Positions 45,831-64,000 of a stretch of DNA of 64,000 nt are shown piece after piece. Positions within the stretch are counted from its first letter, which is position 1. Each line of letters starts with the position of its first letter. The translations under genes and the position numbers were made by a program. The stretch comes from Siphlonurus alternatus (lineage: Eukaryota > Arthropoda > Insecta > Ephemeroptera > Siphlonuridae): NCBI GenBank assembly GCA_949825025.1, contig OX463781.1, positions 746,501 through 810,500 on the forward strand, given 5' to 3'. A model generated the notes under the pieces. That model saw only the letters and a program-made list of their open reading frames with translations. It did not search any database and was not told where the DNA came from.

Positions 45831-46194
45831 TTAAAGGAGGGGAACCGCTTCAGCTTTTATATTTTTAACGTGTTATAAATAATGTCAAACTTACTTGTGC
45901 ACCAAAAAAATAGTCACCACCCTCAGCCTTCCACCAGTTCAGCAGTTGAAATTCAAAAAGAGCACCAAAGAAAATTGGGGCATATGACGTCAAGATCAAC
46001 GATTGGTTGCACTTGACCAATCATATGGCGCTTGACGTCATACACCCCAATTTTCTTTGGCGCTCTTTTTGAATTTCAACTGCTGAACTGGTGGAAGGCT
46101 GAGGGTGGTGACTATTTTTTTGGTGCACAAGTAAGTTTGACATTATTTATAACACGTTAAAAATATAAAAGCTGAAGCAGTTCCTCTCCTTTAA
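45831..46194. mobile_element. Family D palindrome, near perfect
   Basis: TTAAAGGAGGGGAACCGCTT on the left and AAGCAGTTCCTCTCCTTTAA on the right. The arms are almost identical over more than 150 bp each (for example AGCCTTCCACCAGTTCAGCA and its inverse). TGACGTCA sites at 45985 and 46033 flank a short loop. Confidence 0.93.
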
Positions 46195-46251
46195 ATGACA
46201 GACGCTTGTTATAGTGACGACGCACCATGACGGTACGGCACCCTGTCGTAC

Positions 46252-46395
46252 TCGGCCCAGGGATGTAGCTATATATAGGGAGCAACGTTTTACTTGAAAC
46301 GGTCACCCATTCAAGTACTTATAACCATGCTATGTGTAGTTTGACTTCGGTGATCTAACGTACGAGAAACGGTCAATGCACTCTACGCTCGACCT
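46252..46395 (-). mobile_element. 5S SINE, 5' end only, reverse
   Basis: Minus strand: AGGTCGAGCGTAGAGTGCAT, ATCACCGAAGTCAAACTACA and GTACTTGAATGGGTGACCGT, then a short degraded body. The 3' part is absent. Confidence 0.8.
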
Positions 46396-46737
46396 AAGAC
46401 ACACGGTACGTACAGCTTGCTTATTTGGACATTGCGTACTAAAAATTCCTATAAAACTAATTTAATCGGGGGTATTTTCTAAATAATATTATTTGAATTA
46501 ATTAAATAATCAAATAATATATTAAATTTTTATTGCAATTAATCATATAGCAATTAATACAACAAAAATTGAAAAATTACAAAGAAAAATAAGATAAACA
46601 TAAACTGCAACAATTATTTTAGATCTTCTGCAAGTTAGTTTTTACAAAAATGATGTGCAAGTTTGTTTATTTTTTTTTTCCAAACGGTCCAAATGATTAG
46701 AGGCCCTTGAATCAAATTTTCAAAGATTATTTTTAAC

Positions 46738-46862
46738 CCTCCAACACCATTTAAATCGTACGTGACGTCATAGTCATGTAAATATTTAGCACTGGAGAAT
46801 TCGGAACGAATTAAGTTGCATGACTATGACGTCACAGTGTATCAGCTAGGGTTCCAAAAATC
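46738..46862. mobile_element. Family E palindrome (CRE-containing)
   Basis: ACCCTCCAACACCATTTAAA and TGACGTCATAGTCATG on the left are mirrored by CATGACTATGACGTCA and the TAGGGTT end on the right. Confidence 0.75.
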
Positions 46863-46983
46863 CTAAAAAAAAATTGACAATAATTCGAGGTTATCCAAAT
46901 ATGCAATAAAAAGTATCTTGCAGGTTGTCTATAATATTAAAAAAAATAAGAGCTTAATTAATATATCTATCCTATATATTTTA

Positions 46984-47326
46984 TAATGGACAACATACAT
47001 GAAAAATTTTTATTGCAGAAATGAATAGAGGGTACCAAATTATGCTACTCTGAATTTTTTCAGATTTTTTTTGAGACCCGGAACTATTTTTAAATAATTA
47101 TTGAAAGTGTGGCCACGCCCCCTGGAGGCGTCAATATAGGCGTCTCGGTCCTATCCTTTTTATTAAGGATCCAGGGGTGCCAACTTAACTTACAGAAATT
47201 TCAATAATTAATTGAAAATAGTTCCGGCCGGGTTTCAAAAAAATCTGAAAAAAAAATTCAAAGTAGCATAATTTGGTGCCCTCTATTCATTTCTGCAATA
47301 AAAAAATTCATGTATGTTGTCCATTA
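46984..47326. mobile_element. Family A foldback MITE
   Basis: AATGGACAACATACATG mirrors CATGTATGTTGTCCATT. The arms hold TTGCAGAAATGAATAGAGGG and its inverse. The centre is GGCCACGCCCCCTGGAGGCG. Confidence 0.92.
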
Positions 47327-47473
47327 TATTGCGGGCGAATCAGGAAAAATTCATCCAGAAAGGATAACCACTAACCAGGTTTTTCACTATAATATAACCA
47401 TGGTTAGTGCCAGCCTAATTCAATGGTTTTAAGCGTGGATAGTAAAAAAACTTTGGTTCTTTGTGAATCGTGC

Positions 47474-48135
47474 CAATGGACAACCTGCATGAAATTTTTT
47501 TATTGAAGAAATGAATAGAGGGTACCAAATTGTGCTACTCTGAATTTTTTCAGAATTTTTTGAGACCCGGAACTATTTTTAAATAATGCAGTATTGTTCT
47601 CAATTTTTTTATTGCAGAAATGGATAGAGGGTGAAAAGTTATGCTACCCTGATTTTTTTCCGATTTTTTAGAGCCCAGGAAGTATTTTTAAAAAATTATT
47701 GAAAGTCCTATTTGTGACGTCACGCGGCGTCAAGTCCTATCTTTTTCCTATCTTTTTCTTAAGGAGCGACGTCTCGTGACGTCACAAAAAGAACTTTCAA
47801 TAATTTTTTAAAAATAGTTTCCGGGCTCTAAAAAATCTGAAAAAAATCAGGGTAGCATAACTTTGCAACCTCTATCCATTTCTGCAATAAAAAATTTTGA
47901 GGTCAATACTCCATTATTGACAGTGCGGCCACGCCCCCTGGAGACGTCAATAGGCATCTAGACCCTATAATTTTTATAAAATATTCAAGGGTGCCAACAC
48001 TGCCAACTTAACTTACAGAACTTTCAATAATTATTTGAAAATAGTTACGACGAGACTCAAAAAAAAAATCTGAAAAAAAATTGAGAGTATAAGCATAACT
48101 TGGTACCCTTTTCTGACAAATTTTTCTTCATGCAG
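47474..48135. mobile_element. Family A MITE carrying a second family A copy
   Basis: The outer copy begins AATGGACAACCTGCATG (47474), is interrupted at AACTATTTTTAAATAAT (47586) and resumes at TGCGGCCACGCCCCCTGGAG (47922), ending near 48135. The inner copy, 47590-47916, has its own mirrored ends (TGTTCTCAA.../...GGTCAATACTCCATT) and two TGACGTCA sites. The outer element ends about 35 bp from the lectin stop codon. Confidence 0.85.
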
Positions 48136-48139
48136 TTTT

Positions 48140-48145
48140 TTTATT
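48140..48145 (-). terminator. Candidate poly(A) signal of the lectin gene
   Basis: AATAAA on the minus strand, about 25 bases past the lectin stop codon and next to the inner edge of a family A element. Confidence 0.45.
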
Positions 48146-48169
48146 ATGTATTTTCTTTTTTTAATATCC

Positions 48170-51100
48170 TCACTCGCATATAAACCTCCAGGGGTTGTCA
48201 CAGGGTTCGTCCCACCACCCTGAGCGACCTCCGAACATGAGACAAAGGTCATTGACCTGAGGATCCTCGTCAGGTTGACCTTCAAGTTGGTACCAGTCGT
48301 AGAAAGAGAACTCCTGCTGTAGGGTGGTCCACTGCCAAAGGGCGGGGGGTTGATTGTAGAACCCTTCCGTCCAGTAAAGGTTACCAGCGAGGCCTGAAGG
48401 TTTAAATGTGAGAGATAAGTTGGAAATTTAGGTTCTTTTTTAGAAATAAAATTATAAGAGCAATTTTACTAAATAATGCATTAATAAATATAAAGTTAAT
48501 GCATTTATTATTAAATATATGCAGTATATACTATAATAATACTGTATTTTATTTTATTAACTGCAGTGTTAAAATACATAATAATTGAATTAATAAATTA
48601 GTTGTCTAAAAAAATAATTTATAATTATACCTAATTTTTTAAACTTTAAATTTTTTTAAATTGAAATTATTTTTATGCAGATGCAACCTAGAGGTAAAAA
48701 TAAATTTACTTTAAATCTAATAATACTAGATGAAAATTCAAATTAAAACAATATATTTAATTGCAGATTGTCTAATACAATAAAAAAACAACAAATTTAT
48801 AATTGTGAGTCTGCTAGTGTTGCAAAAACCCCTTTTTTCCATTTTTCACTTTTTTGGCAATGGGCAAAAAACTGTAGCCAGCGTTTTTTTTTTTTTTTTT
48901 AACTAAAATATTTAACTTTTTTTTTTTTTGAGGCTTAATGCATAAGTATAACTCGAAGCTAAAAAATATGTAGCGGCGATTCACGAAAGAATTATCACAG
49001 CTAGTTATAAACGTTTCTCACATATACGCATTTTGTGTATAGACTTTCGTCTTTTGCATTCACCAATTAGGTTTTGTATGTTTATGTATTAATATTTTTC
49101 CCTCCAAACTATGTATTTTTATAACCCAATAAACAATTATTATTATTATATTTTTAATATATTAAATTATTATATAACTTAAAATTGTTTAGCGCCAACT
49201 AAATTCAATGACTTTAAACGCGTGATTGTTTCGTTATTCGCTCCTGCTACCGTTAATGGTTAGATAGGTTCTTATTTCGCTGTTCTTGGTCGGCGTTTCG
49301 AGGCTCACGAGTCGCATTTCACGCTCTGAGCACCGAGTCATCGCCGTGGTCACGTTTTCCTGTTGACAATGTTGAAATGGAGTACCAACAACCATAAATT
49401 TTTTTATTGCAGAAATAGATAGAGGGTGCAAAGTTATGCTACTCTGAATTTTTTCAGATTTTTTAGAGACCGGGAACTATTTTAAAAAAATTATTGAAAG
49501 TCGATTTTATGACGTCACGAGGAGTCTGTCCTTAAGAAAAGGATAGGCGCTAAACGCCCGTGACGTCATAAAACTGACTTTCAATAATTTTTTAAAAATA
49601 GTTCCCGCTCTCAAAAAAATCTGAAAAAATTCAGAGTAGCATAATTTGGTACCCTCTATCCATTTCTGTAATAAAAAATGTCATGCAAATTGTACATTGT
49701 AATTGAATGGTGGTCGTGAGTTCGATCCCATCCAGTCACTACCAGAAGTACCAGATTTTTGGTATATAATATAACCCAGTAAAATACAACTCTGTTGGTC
49801 CAGTTTTGGTCCAGTGCTGAGAATGTTGAACCAGTACTGTGCCAATATTCTTTAATACTAGTCCAAAACACATTTTTGTCACCCTGTGTTTACTGGAAAG
49901 TATATTATAAAAAAAAAAATATACGCGTATTAATAAGTAGAGAATTTAATAAACATAATGGTTTGTATTTGAATTTCTCTTGTGTTGATAAATTTTAATT
50001 CTATATAATTTTAACACATCAAAATTTTACTCTGTATGGAAATATATTATTATAATATATACTATGCCTCATCTTATATAATAATTATTATTTAAAAAAA
50101 AATGTAACGTCAACCTATTTTATATAACTTTAACTGTTGTGATATTAAATGCAAATTTATCTATTTATTTATTTTTGTAAAAATTTTCACTTAAAAAAAT
50201 ATTCTCAATGCATTAATGACCTTATATAAGTAACAACAATTCAGATTAATTAGTATAATAATTATTTAATTAATTATTAGATGGTCTAGCTAGTTCTATC
50301 CCAAGTTAGTACCAAATTTTTCATAAATATATATTTTGTAAAGATGTATAATATTATTATATATATATAATAAATAATATAATATATATATAATAATTTT
50401 ATGCCTTAACTGACGTATTTACAATGTAAAAAATGACGCAATTTGAACGAAAATTAATATAAACTACATGAAAAAATTTTATTGCAGAAATGAATAGAGG
50501 GTACCAAATTATGCTACGCTGAATTTTTTCAGATTATTTTGAGACCCGGAACTATTTTTAAATAATTATTGAAAGTTCTGTGATTTCAGTTGGCACCCCT
50601 GAATCCTTAATAAAAAGGATAGAGTGTGGCCGCACTTTCAATAATTATTTAAAAATAGTTCTGGGACTCAATAAATCTGAAAAATATGAGAGTAGCACAA
50701 TTTGGTACCCTCTATTCATTTCTGCAATAAAAATTTTTCATGTATGTTGTCCATTGTTGCAATCAATGATCTTAATGAATTCAGATTCATTTTTTTTTTT
50801 AATTATAATTTCTGCATCTCTGTTTTTTTGTCCCATCAAGACAGTCTTATCGACAGGTGCTATAGTATGAACTTTCACCTTGGCCGACTTAATTTACCCA
50901 TCCCGGCATTATCCATGTAGACGAGGGGGAACCATGGAAACCCCAAATCAGGATGGTCGGTGTCAGAGCACGGTCTTAACACTTCCCGAATGCATGAGGC
51001 TCGTCTCTAGCCAGACAGCGAAGGTCTCGATATTTTTATCTACAGTTTTAAGATTATAGCTATCTGGATTGAAATATATTCATTATCATTTAGTGTTAAA

Positions 51101-52947
51101 AGATACATAATCTATTATACAAAATTACATAATAAAATATCACTCACTCGTTCAGTTGGTTCGATGTGATACTCATGCTCTCCAATAGTAACGTACGGTG
51201 CACTCTCTGAAATAATTTCAGTTAAAAAATTACATGTCGAGAAAATAAATATCATAAAATGCAAAAATACATTGTTATAAATTTCATTGAAAAATATCAT
51301 CAGTTGTCATTTTCACACTTCGGGGCAGCACAAACGTTACTGTTTATTCAGCCACTATTTATTGCCACGCAATTTATACTGCAAATGGGGAATAAATAAT
51401 TTTTTTTTTTTAAAGTATCTTGATAAATTGTGTGATTGATGTAATAATTATAAGATTAAACTAACTACATAAACTAAAAAGCAAAGGATATAAGAAACAT
51501 GATTTTTTTTTGTATTTTGTAACGTTCGAAACATCTCGGTTAATATATTCTATTTTATTTCCCTCGGTGGCGTAACTACAAAATGTGGGCCCGGGGGCCG
51601 AAGGCCCGTAAGGGTCCATTTGCCGCGAAGCGGCGGCTTCAGGGGGGAGGGGGGCTGAGAAACCCCGCCGGAGTCGAAAAAATTTAGGAAAGTGGGCGTG
51701 GCACTTTTTTTTTTTTTCATTCAGAAAATTACATTTTTAATGAAATAAGATTTGCGCAACATTTATAAATTCCTCGTTCATTTATATCTGCAGATCCGAA
51801 ATATTTTGCATTCAATTAAGTTTTTTTTGTGCAAAAAAAAAAAAAAAAAAAAGTAAGTGACAAATTAAAAATCTTGAATTAACAGTGAGCGTTCAGTCTG
51901 CTTCTATTTTCTTAAAAAGTTTTGAATTGAAAAGTGTATGCCATGTGGCTGATTTTTTTTTTAAATATTTTAATTAAATGCATGCTTACGGATGCTTTTT
52001 TTTTTTACGTATTTTACGTAAAAAAACTTTATTTACTGTATATACTATATATATTTAAATAATAGTATATTATATTATATAGTATTTAAAAAAAAAATCT
52101 TGCCTAATTTTTTTTCACGATCAATTGAAATTTCTTCAACGAGCTTAACTAAAAATGCCCCCCTTCGATGCACGGGCCGGGGGCCTTGGCCCCCTGGGCT
52201 CCCTCTGTAGTTACGCCACTGATTTCCCTCACATGAATACATGAATAACAAGTCAGAGGCAGGAAATTCACAAAAAGTCCAATAAGAACAAATTAGTTCC
52301 CGAAGGTTGTGCAGTGAATCCCTGTAAACACAATTTTATATTTTATTTTATACTGTATTTTTTCTCAATTGTGTCTATGTGTATTTAGAAGCAAGTCCAT
52401 TTAAATAAAAGGCTTTGCTATTTAAGCTCTCCCTGTGGCTCTCCTTTCGTCTTTTGTCCTCTTATTTTGCAACATTTTGGAGGAAAAAAAGAGGAAAAAT
52501 ACAATATTACGTATTTTTTTCTCTTATTGTCTTATTGAGCATAAAATGTTAGAAATATATTGTTTCCATTTTATCCTCACTTCGAACGAGGAGGAAATAA
52601 GATTTAATTGTTTTAGAAAAAAAAAAAAAAAAAAAAGGTATAGACGTGTAAAGGATGAGTTGAAGACGACAATTTTCAACTATGTGTATACAGAAATGGT
52701 AAAAATGAAAATATTATTTATTTATTTTTTGTTATCTTAACTATATAATATTATACAATTTAATATTATCACTCACCAATTTTATTAATTTGATTTTCTT
52801 CACGGTATTCGCTGCTTGCCACCTGAAATAAGAAAATGCATTAAATTTTATTATTGTACGTACGTATTCAATTTATTGAATTATAATTCTTACATTGTTG
52901 GCTGCAAGAGTTATTATTAAAACAATGACTTTGTATAAGTTGTCCAT
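48170..52947 (-). CDS. Secreted single-domain C-type lectin (5 exons)
   Basis: Minus-strand exons: 52894-52947, 52777-52822, 51148-51206, 49251-49359, 48170-48393. Phases match at every join (0, 1, 0, 1), giving 163 residues. The N-terminus MDNLYKVIVLIITLAANN is a signal peptide. The CTLD follows: YHI..., TRCSEREMRLVSLETPTKN (first conserved Cys and LVSLET strand), YWTEG, WQW, then EGQPDED (the QPD motif usually linked to galactose-type ligands), CLMFGG, GWWDEPC and FICE before the stop. No transmembrane segment follows, so it is probably an extracellular carbohydrate-binding or defence protein; ligand and role are inferred from the family. A 5' non-coding exon may exist (an acceptor-like ATCTTTCAG lies upstream of the ATG). 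The gene is divergent to the Ig gene at 54246. Confidence 0.9.
49376..49699. mobile_element. Family A foldback MITE abutting lectin exon 4
   Basis: TTTATTGCAGAAATAGATAG and its inverse, the mirrored GGGAACTATTTT block, and TGACGTCA at 49510 and 49560. Its end is about 15 bp upstream (in gene orientation) of the exon 4 acceptor. Confidence 0.88.
50460..50755. mobile_element. Family A foldback MITE in a lectin intron
   Basis: The right end CATGTATGTTGTCCATT is intact and the left terminus is eroded. The arms share TTGCAGAAATGAATAGAGGG and its inverse. Confidence 0.85.
50898..51006 (-). CDS. Possible alternative exon of the lectin gene
   Basis: On the minus strand a GC-rich open stretch lies between an acceptor (TGTCTGGCTAG) and a donor (GTAAAT). 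It is exactly 109 nt, phase 0 to 1: the same length and phases as the regular exon 4 (49251-49359), so either would keep the frame. It encodes RRASCIREVL..CSDTDHPDLG..., with no resemblance to the CTLD strand it would replace. A mutually exclusive exon or a fortuitous one are both possible. Confidence 0.3.
51565..52221. mobile_element. hAT-type element with 8-bp target duplication
   Basis: The end CGGTGGCGTAACTACA is mirrored by TGTAGTTACGCCACTG. ATTTCCCT is present directly outside both ends (51557-51564 and 52222-52229), a perfect 8-bp duplication as made by hAT transposases. Subterminal DNA is GC-rich (GGGCCCGGGGGCCGAAGGCC), the middle AT-rich. There is no transposase, so it is non-autonomous. 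Confidence 0.92.
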
Positions 52948-53403
52948 CTTCAATGCGTCTTCGCAGACTGTTGTTGAATTCAGCAATGAATAATTATCTG
53001 AAAGATTAAAATTCTATCTGATGATAACGATTTAATTATCTTTTCTTTATCAGAGATCACAATTATTTCTATGATAAATTTCGAATGATTAGCATATTAT
53101 AATTAAAATATAGTTTTAAAAATCATTTACTATTAATTAATTTGTGAAATGTATAATTATAAATTATTAAATATAATAAATTTTTAAATTATTTGAATGA
53201 AAATTAATTTAAAAATAAGTAAAAATGAAAAGTGATTAATGTAGTGTATTTTATTTTTTTAATAGCAATTCCTATAACAGCTAAAAAAATAAATAAATAC
53301 CTCTTCAACTCATCCTTCCGTTCAACATTCGGAAAATAAATAAAAAAATATTTATTAATGTGAATAAATTGATGTACTTTTACTATGGACGATGAAATAT
53401 CTA

Positions 53404-53730
53404 TAATGAACAATTTGCATGCATGACATTTTTTTATTGCAGAAATGGATAGAGGGTACCAAATTATGCTACTCTGAATTTTTTCAGATTTTTTTTGAGA
53501 GCGGGAACTATTTTTAAAAAATTATTGAAAGTCAGTTTTATGACGTCACGGGCGTTTAGCGCCTATCTTTTTCTTAAGGACAGACTCCTCATGACGTCAT
53601 AAAATCGACTTTCAATAATTTTTTAAAAATAGTTCCCGTTCTCTAAAAAATCTGAAAAAATTCAGAATAGCATAATTTTGCACCCTCTATCCATTTCTGC
53701 AATAAAAAAATGTCATGCAAATTGTCCATT
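53404..53730. mobile_element. Family A foldback MITE between the lectin and Ig genes
   Basis: The ends AATGAACAATTTGCATG / CATGCAAATTGTCCATT, the mirrored arms, and TGACGTCA at 53540 and 53592 around GGGCGTTTAGCGCC. It occupies the shared upstream region of the two divergent genes. Confidence 0.92.
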
Positions 53731-54114
53731 CAAATAAAAGCTAATCTGATGTAATACACATTCACTACGTTTACTTGACGGCGTTTAATAATATCCTTTG
53801 ACGACGCCTCATATTAAGAATAACGTTGTCAAAACGAATCCGTATTAAACACCGTCATGTAAACATAGCATAGTAAACGCAATATCCTAAATTTTGATTT
53901 TTAATACACGTACATCAAATGCTTATCTTACCACAAGAAAGGAAACTCAGAGGTTGACCGAAGGATGTACGTCATGTCCTGTTTTTTTTTTAACCAACCT
54001 TTTTAAACGATACACTTTTATCAATATAACATCCTCCCGGAAGTACATTAAATTATGTTCTGACATCCGGTCTTTATTGATTTATGAAGTGTACTTTTAT
54101 TAATATTGATATAC

Positions 54115-54123
54115 TATATAAAG
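54115..54123 (+). promoter_or_regulatory. TATA box of the Ig-domain gene
   Basis: TATATAAAG stands about 125 bp upstream of the ATG at 54246 in the correct orientation, leaving room for a 5' leader of about 95 nt. Confidence 0.5.
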
Positions 54124-54245
54124 ATTCATACGTTAAATTAATACAGAGGAAACAAGAAAAGCACAAATCCGGTGGGATACTTGAACTAATTTAAGTGTAT
54201 TTTATAAAAGTAGTGAGGACAGATTTTTATTTGTCAAAAGTTAAG

Positions 54246-62566
<8,321 letters not shown>

Positions 62567-62637
62567 AGAATCTGTCACTCACAAATTAATGTCCACGATT
62601 CATCAAATAATGAATATAACCTTGCATATTTTTTTTA

Positions 62638-62643
62638 AATAAA
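62638..62643 (+). terminator. Poly(A) signal of the Ig-domain gene
   Basis: AATAAA lies 72 bases after the TAG, followed by TTTTTGTTGTATTTC, a T/GT-rich downstream element. Confidence 0.75.
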
Positions 62644-62693
62644 GTCGATTTTTGTTGTATTTCTTCTTTTTTTACAGGTTTTAAAATAGACCA

Positions 62694-63122
62694 TTTTTTT
62701 TTACAAGGATTCACCCCCTAAGAACTTACAGTTCCCAGCGGGGTAATGGGAAGGGATAAGGGAGGAAAAGGATGGTGGCCACGGCCTGTTACGCTCCCAG
62801 CATATAATATACGTTAAATAAATATTGTACTGAGATTGAGGGAACCGTAGAAAACCTCAGTCAAGATGGACACCTCTACTTTTTATCAATGGACCAAAGT
62901 GATGTCCAAAGCATGGGGAACCACACGCAAGTGCATCACTGCACTGGGTGGGAAGCGAGATGAATTTACCCCAGGGAGGGAGTAACGTAATTTTTACTTG
63001 AAACGGTCACCCATCCAAGTACTAGTAATAGTATATATGCAAGTACTAACCACGTTCGTCGTTGCTTAACTTTGAAGATCTAAAGAGAACCGGTCAATGA
63101 ACTGCGTTACACTCAACCTCAG
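62694..63122 (-). mobile_element. 5S-rRNA-headed SINE, near full length, reverse
   Basis: The minus strand starts near 63122 with GAGGTTGAGTGTAACGCAGT, continues through the 5S-like region (TTAGTACTTGCAT..., GTACTTGGATGGGTGACCGT) and the complete body, and ends in a short A-run (T9 at 62694). Small TA-rich insertions (about 63027-63045 and 62803-62829) resemble those in the copy at 24082. It lies just downstream of the Ig gene's poly(A) signal. Confidence 0.9.
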
Positions 63123-63422
63123 TAAGAGAAAATATAAATAATGTCAATAGTGCTATTTTTACTATATTTAAAATTAATATTTTCCTTTCGTTATTTTTAT
63201 TTTATTATTATTTTTTCTTTAGAGTTGCGAAAGTATTTCAAAGTTAAGAAGTATACACCCGGATATTGAATGTTTACGTTTAATAAAACTGCCCTATTGC
63301 CCACCAGGAAAAATTTTACAAGTTCAAAGTACTTTGGGTAATTCTGCTTATTGTAAAGTTCGACAGGTCATTGACGTAATTGTGTCAAAGATTATCTGCA
63401 TACCCTCAGCTCATCAGCAGCC

Positions 63423-63484
63423 TATAAAATAAACTGTCGAGACGAGATTATCATCATTGCTCTGTCAGATCTCCACTAAACAAG
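63423..63484 (+). promoter_or_regulatory. TATA promoter and first leader exon of a downstream gene
   Basis: TATAAAA at 63423 is followed about 30 bp later by TCATCATTGC (initiator-like, near 63453). The leader then ends in AAACAAG before GTCAGT (donor-like, 63485). The body of the gene would lie past the window. Confidence 0.45.
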
Positions 63485-63504
63485 GTCAGTGTCATGGAGT
63501 GTGT

Positions 63505-63657
63505 ACTTCGGACATCACGAACGTTACTTTGTCACGTGGTCTTTGGAGGCGTTTATTTATCTTGTAGACTTTATTGTGCTACCTCCCTCAAAATTACAAA
63601 AATTTGTCTCTTGGAGATGAAGTTTCGGCAATTCTTAACGTTCGTCATGTCCCGAGG
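63505..63657. repeat. Inverted repeat around 63.6 kb
   Basis: CTTCGGACATCACGAACGTTA mirrors TTAACGTTCGTCATGTCCCG. The remaining 63658-64000 is AT-rich with nothing supported. Confidence 0.7.
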
Positions 63658-64000
63658 TGTATATAATTAAATGTAACTAACGAGACATAACAAGTTGTGA
63701 ATCATGTTTTTTTAAGAATATTAAGTCTGTAGAATTAGAGCACTTAAAAAAAACACGTTTTAGAGCGTTATTATTAGAATTAGGTGCGTTTGAAAATGCT
63801 CAATGAAAAGACAATAAGGATTCAGATTTTCTTATTTCTACTAGATGTCTGTTTATTGTTTAAAAATTCGATTATTTATTAATAAAATATAGGAAAAAAT
63901 AAGGTTCATTTTACTATGTATTAGCATTGGAAACACGTCTTTAATGAACAGTAACTCAAATTTCATAAAGTTAACTATACTGTGGTAAAAACGTAAGACT

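Noticed and set aside
49700..49745. GAGTTCGATCCC, resembling a tRNA T-arm
   Set aside because: There is no matching acceptor stem, D-arm or A box upstream. It may be a remnant of a tRNA-derived SINE, but that cannot be supported.
63494..63670. 58-codon frame starting ATGGAGTGTGTA
   Set aside because: It overlaps an inverted repeat (63505-63657), follows the likely donor of a leader exon, and has no recognisable domain.

Overview
This 64-kb window comes from an AT-rich (about two-thirds A+T by eye), intron-bearing animal genome. Three spliced genes with GT-AG introns, a 5S-rRNA-headed poly-A SINE family, several truncated LINEs and dense palindromic DNA transposons all point to an invertebrate metazoan. 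I cannot name the phylum from sequence alone. No bacterial features, CRISPR arrays, functional rRNA or tRNA genes were seen.

Genes. (1) Left end, + strand: two exons (2428-2547 and 5537-5770) that look coding and splice in frame, product unidentified. (2) Centre, + strand: an ortholog of the small bZIP protein CREBL2, with core exons at 34160-34250, 34761-34882 and 38154-38285. Its first coding exon is most likely 24786-24833, about 9.3 kb upstream. A second start exon with its own housekeeping-type promoter lies at 29387-29509. (3) Right, - strand: a secreted single-domain C-type lectin of 163 residues (52947 down to 48170, five exons). (4) Right, + strand: a 232-residue type I membrane protein with two Ig domains (54246-62566, five exons, every intron phase 1), with a TATA box and a poly(A) signal. 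The lectin and Ig genes are head to head about 1.3 kb apart. (5) At the far right a TATA promoter and 5' leader (from 63423) probably start another + strand gene outside the window.

Mobile DNA fills almost everything else. I recognise ten SINE copies with a 5S-rRNA-like head; LINE 3' fragments, one of which is split by a SINE and by a 4.4-kb element; a hAT-type element with an 8-bp target duplication; two pogo-like elements with TA targets; and many long-palindrome (foldback/MITE) families, labelled A to O here. They include a 3.75-kb foldback with tandemly repeated arms inside the last Ig-gene intron, and a nested palindrome at 25.3-31.0 kb.

Repeats without obvious mobility include a 15-bp/60-bp higher-order array at 42.9-43.4 kb, a nine-unit 22-bp minisatellite at 44.05-44.25 kb, and several TA and ATATT microsatellites. 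Transposons sit very close to exons in the three main genes, and four unrelated palindrome families carry the cAMP-response-element palindrome TGACGTCA.
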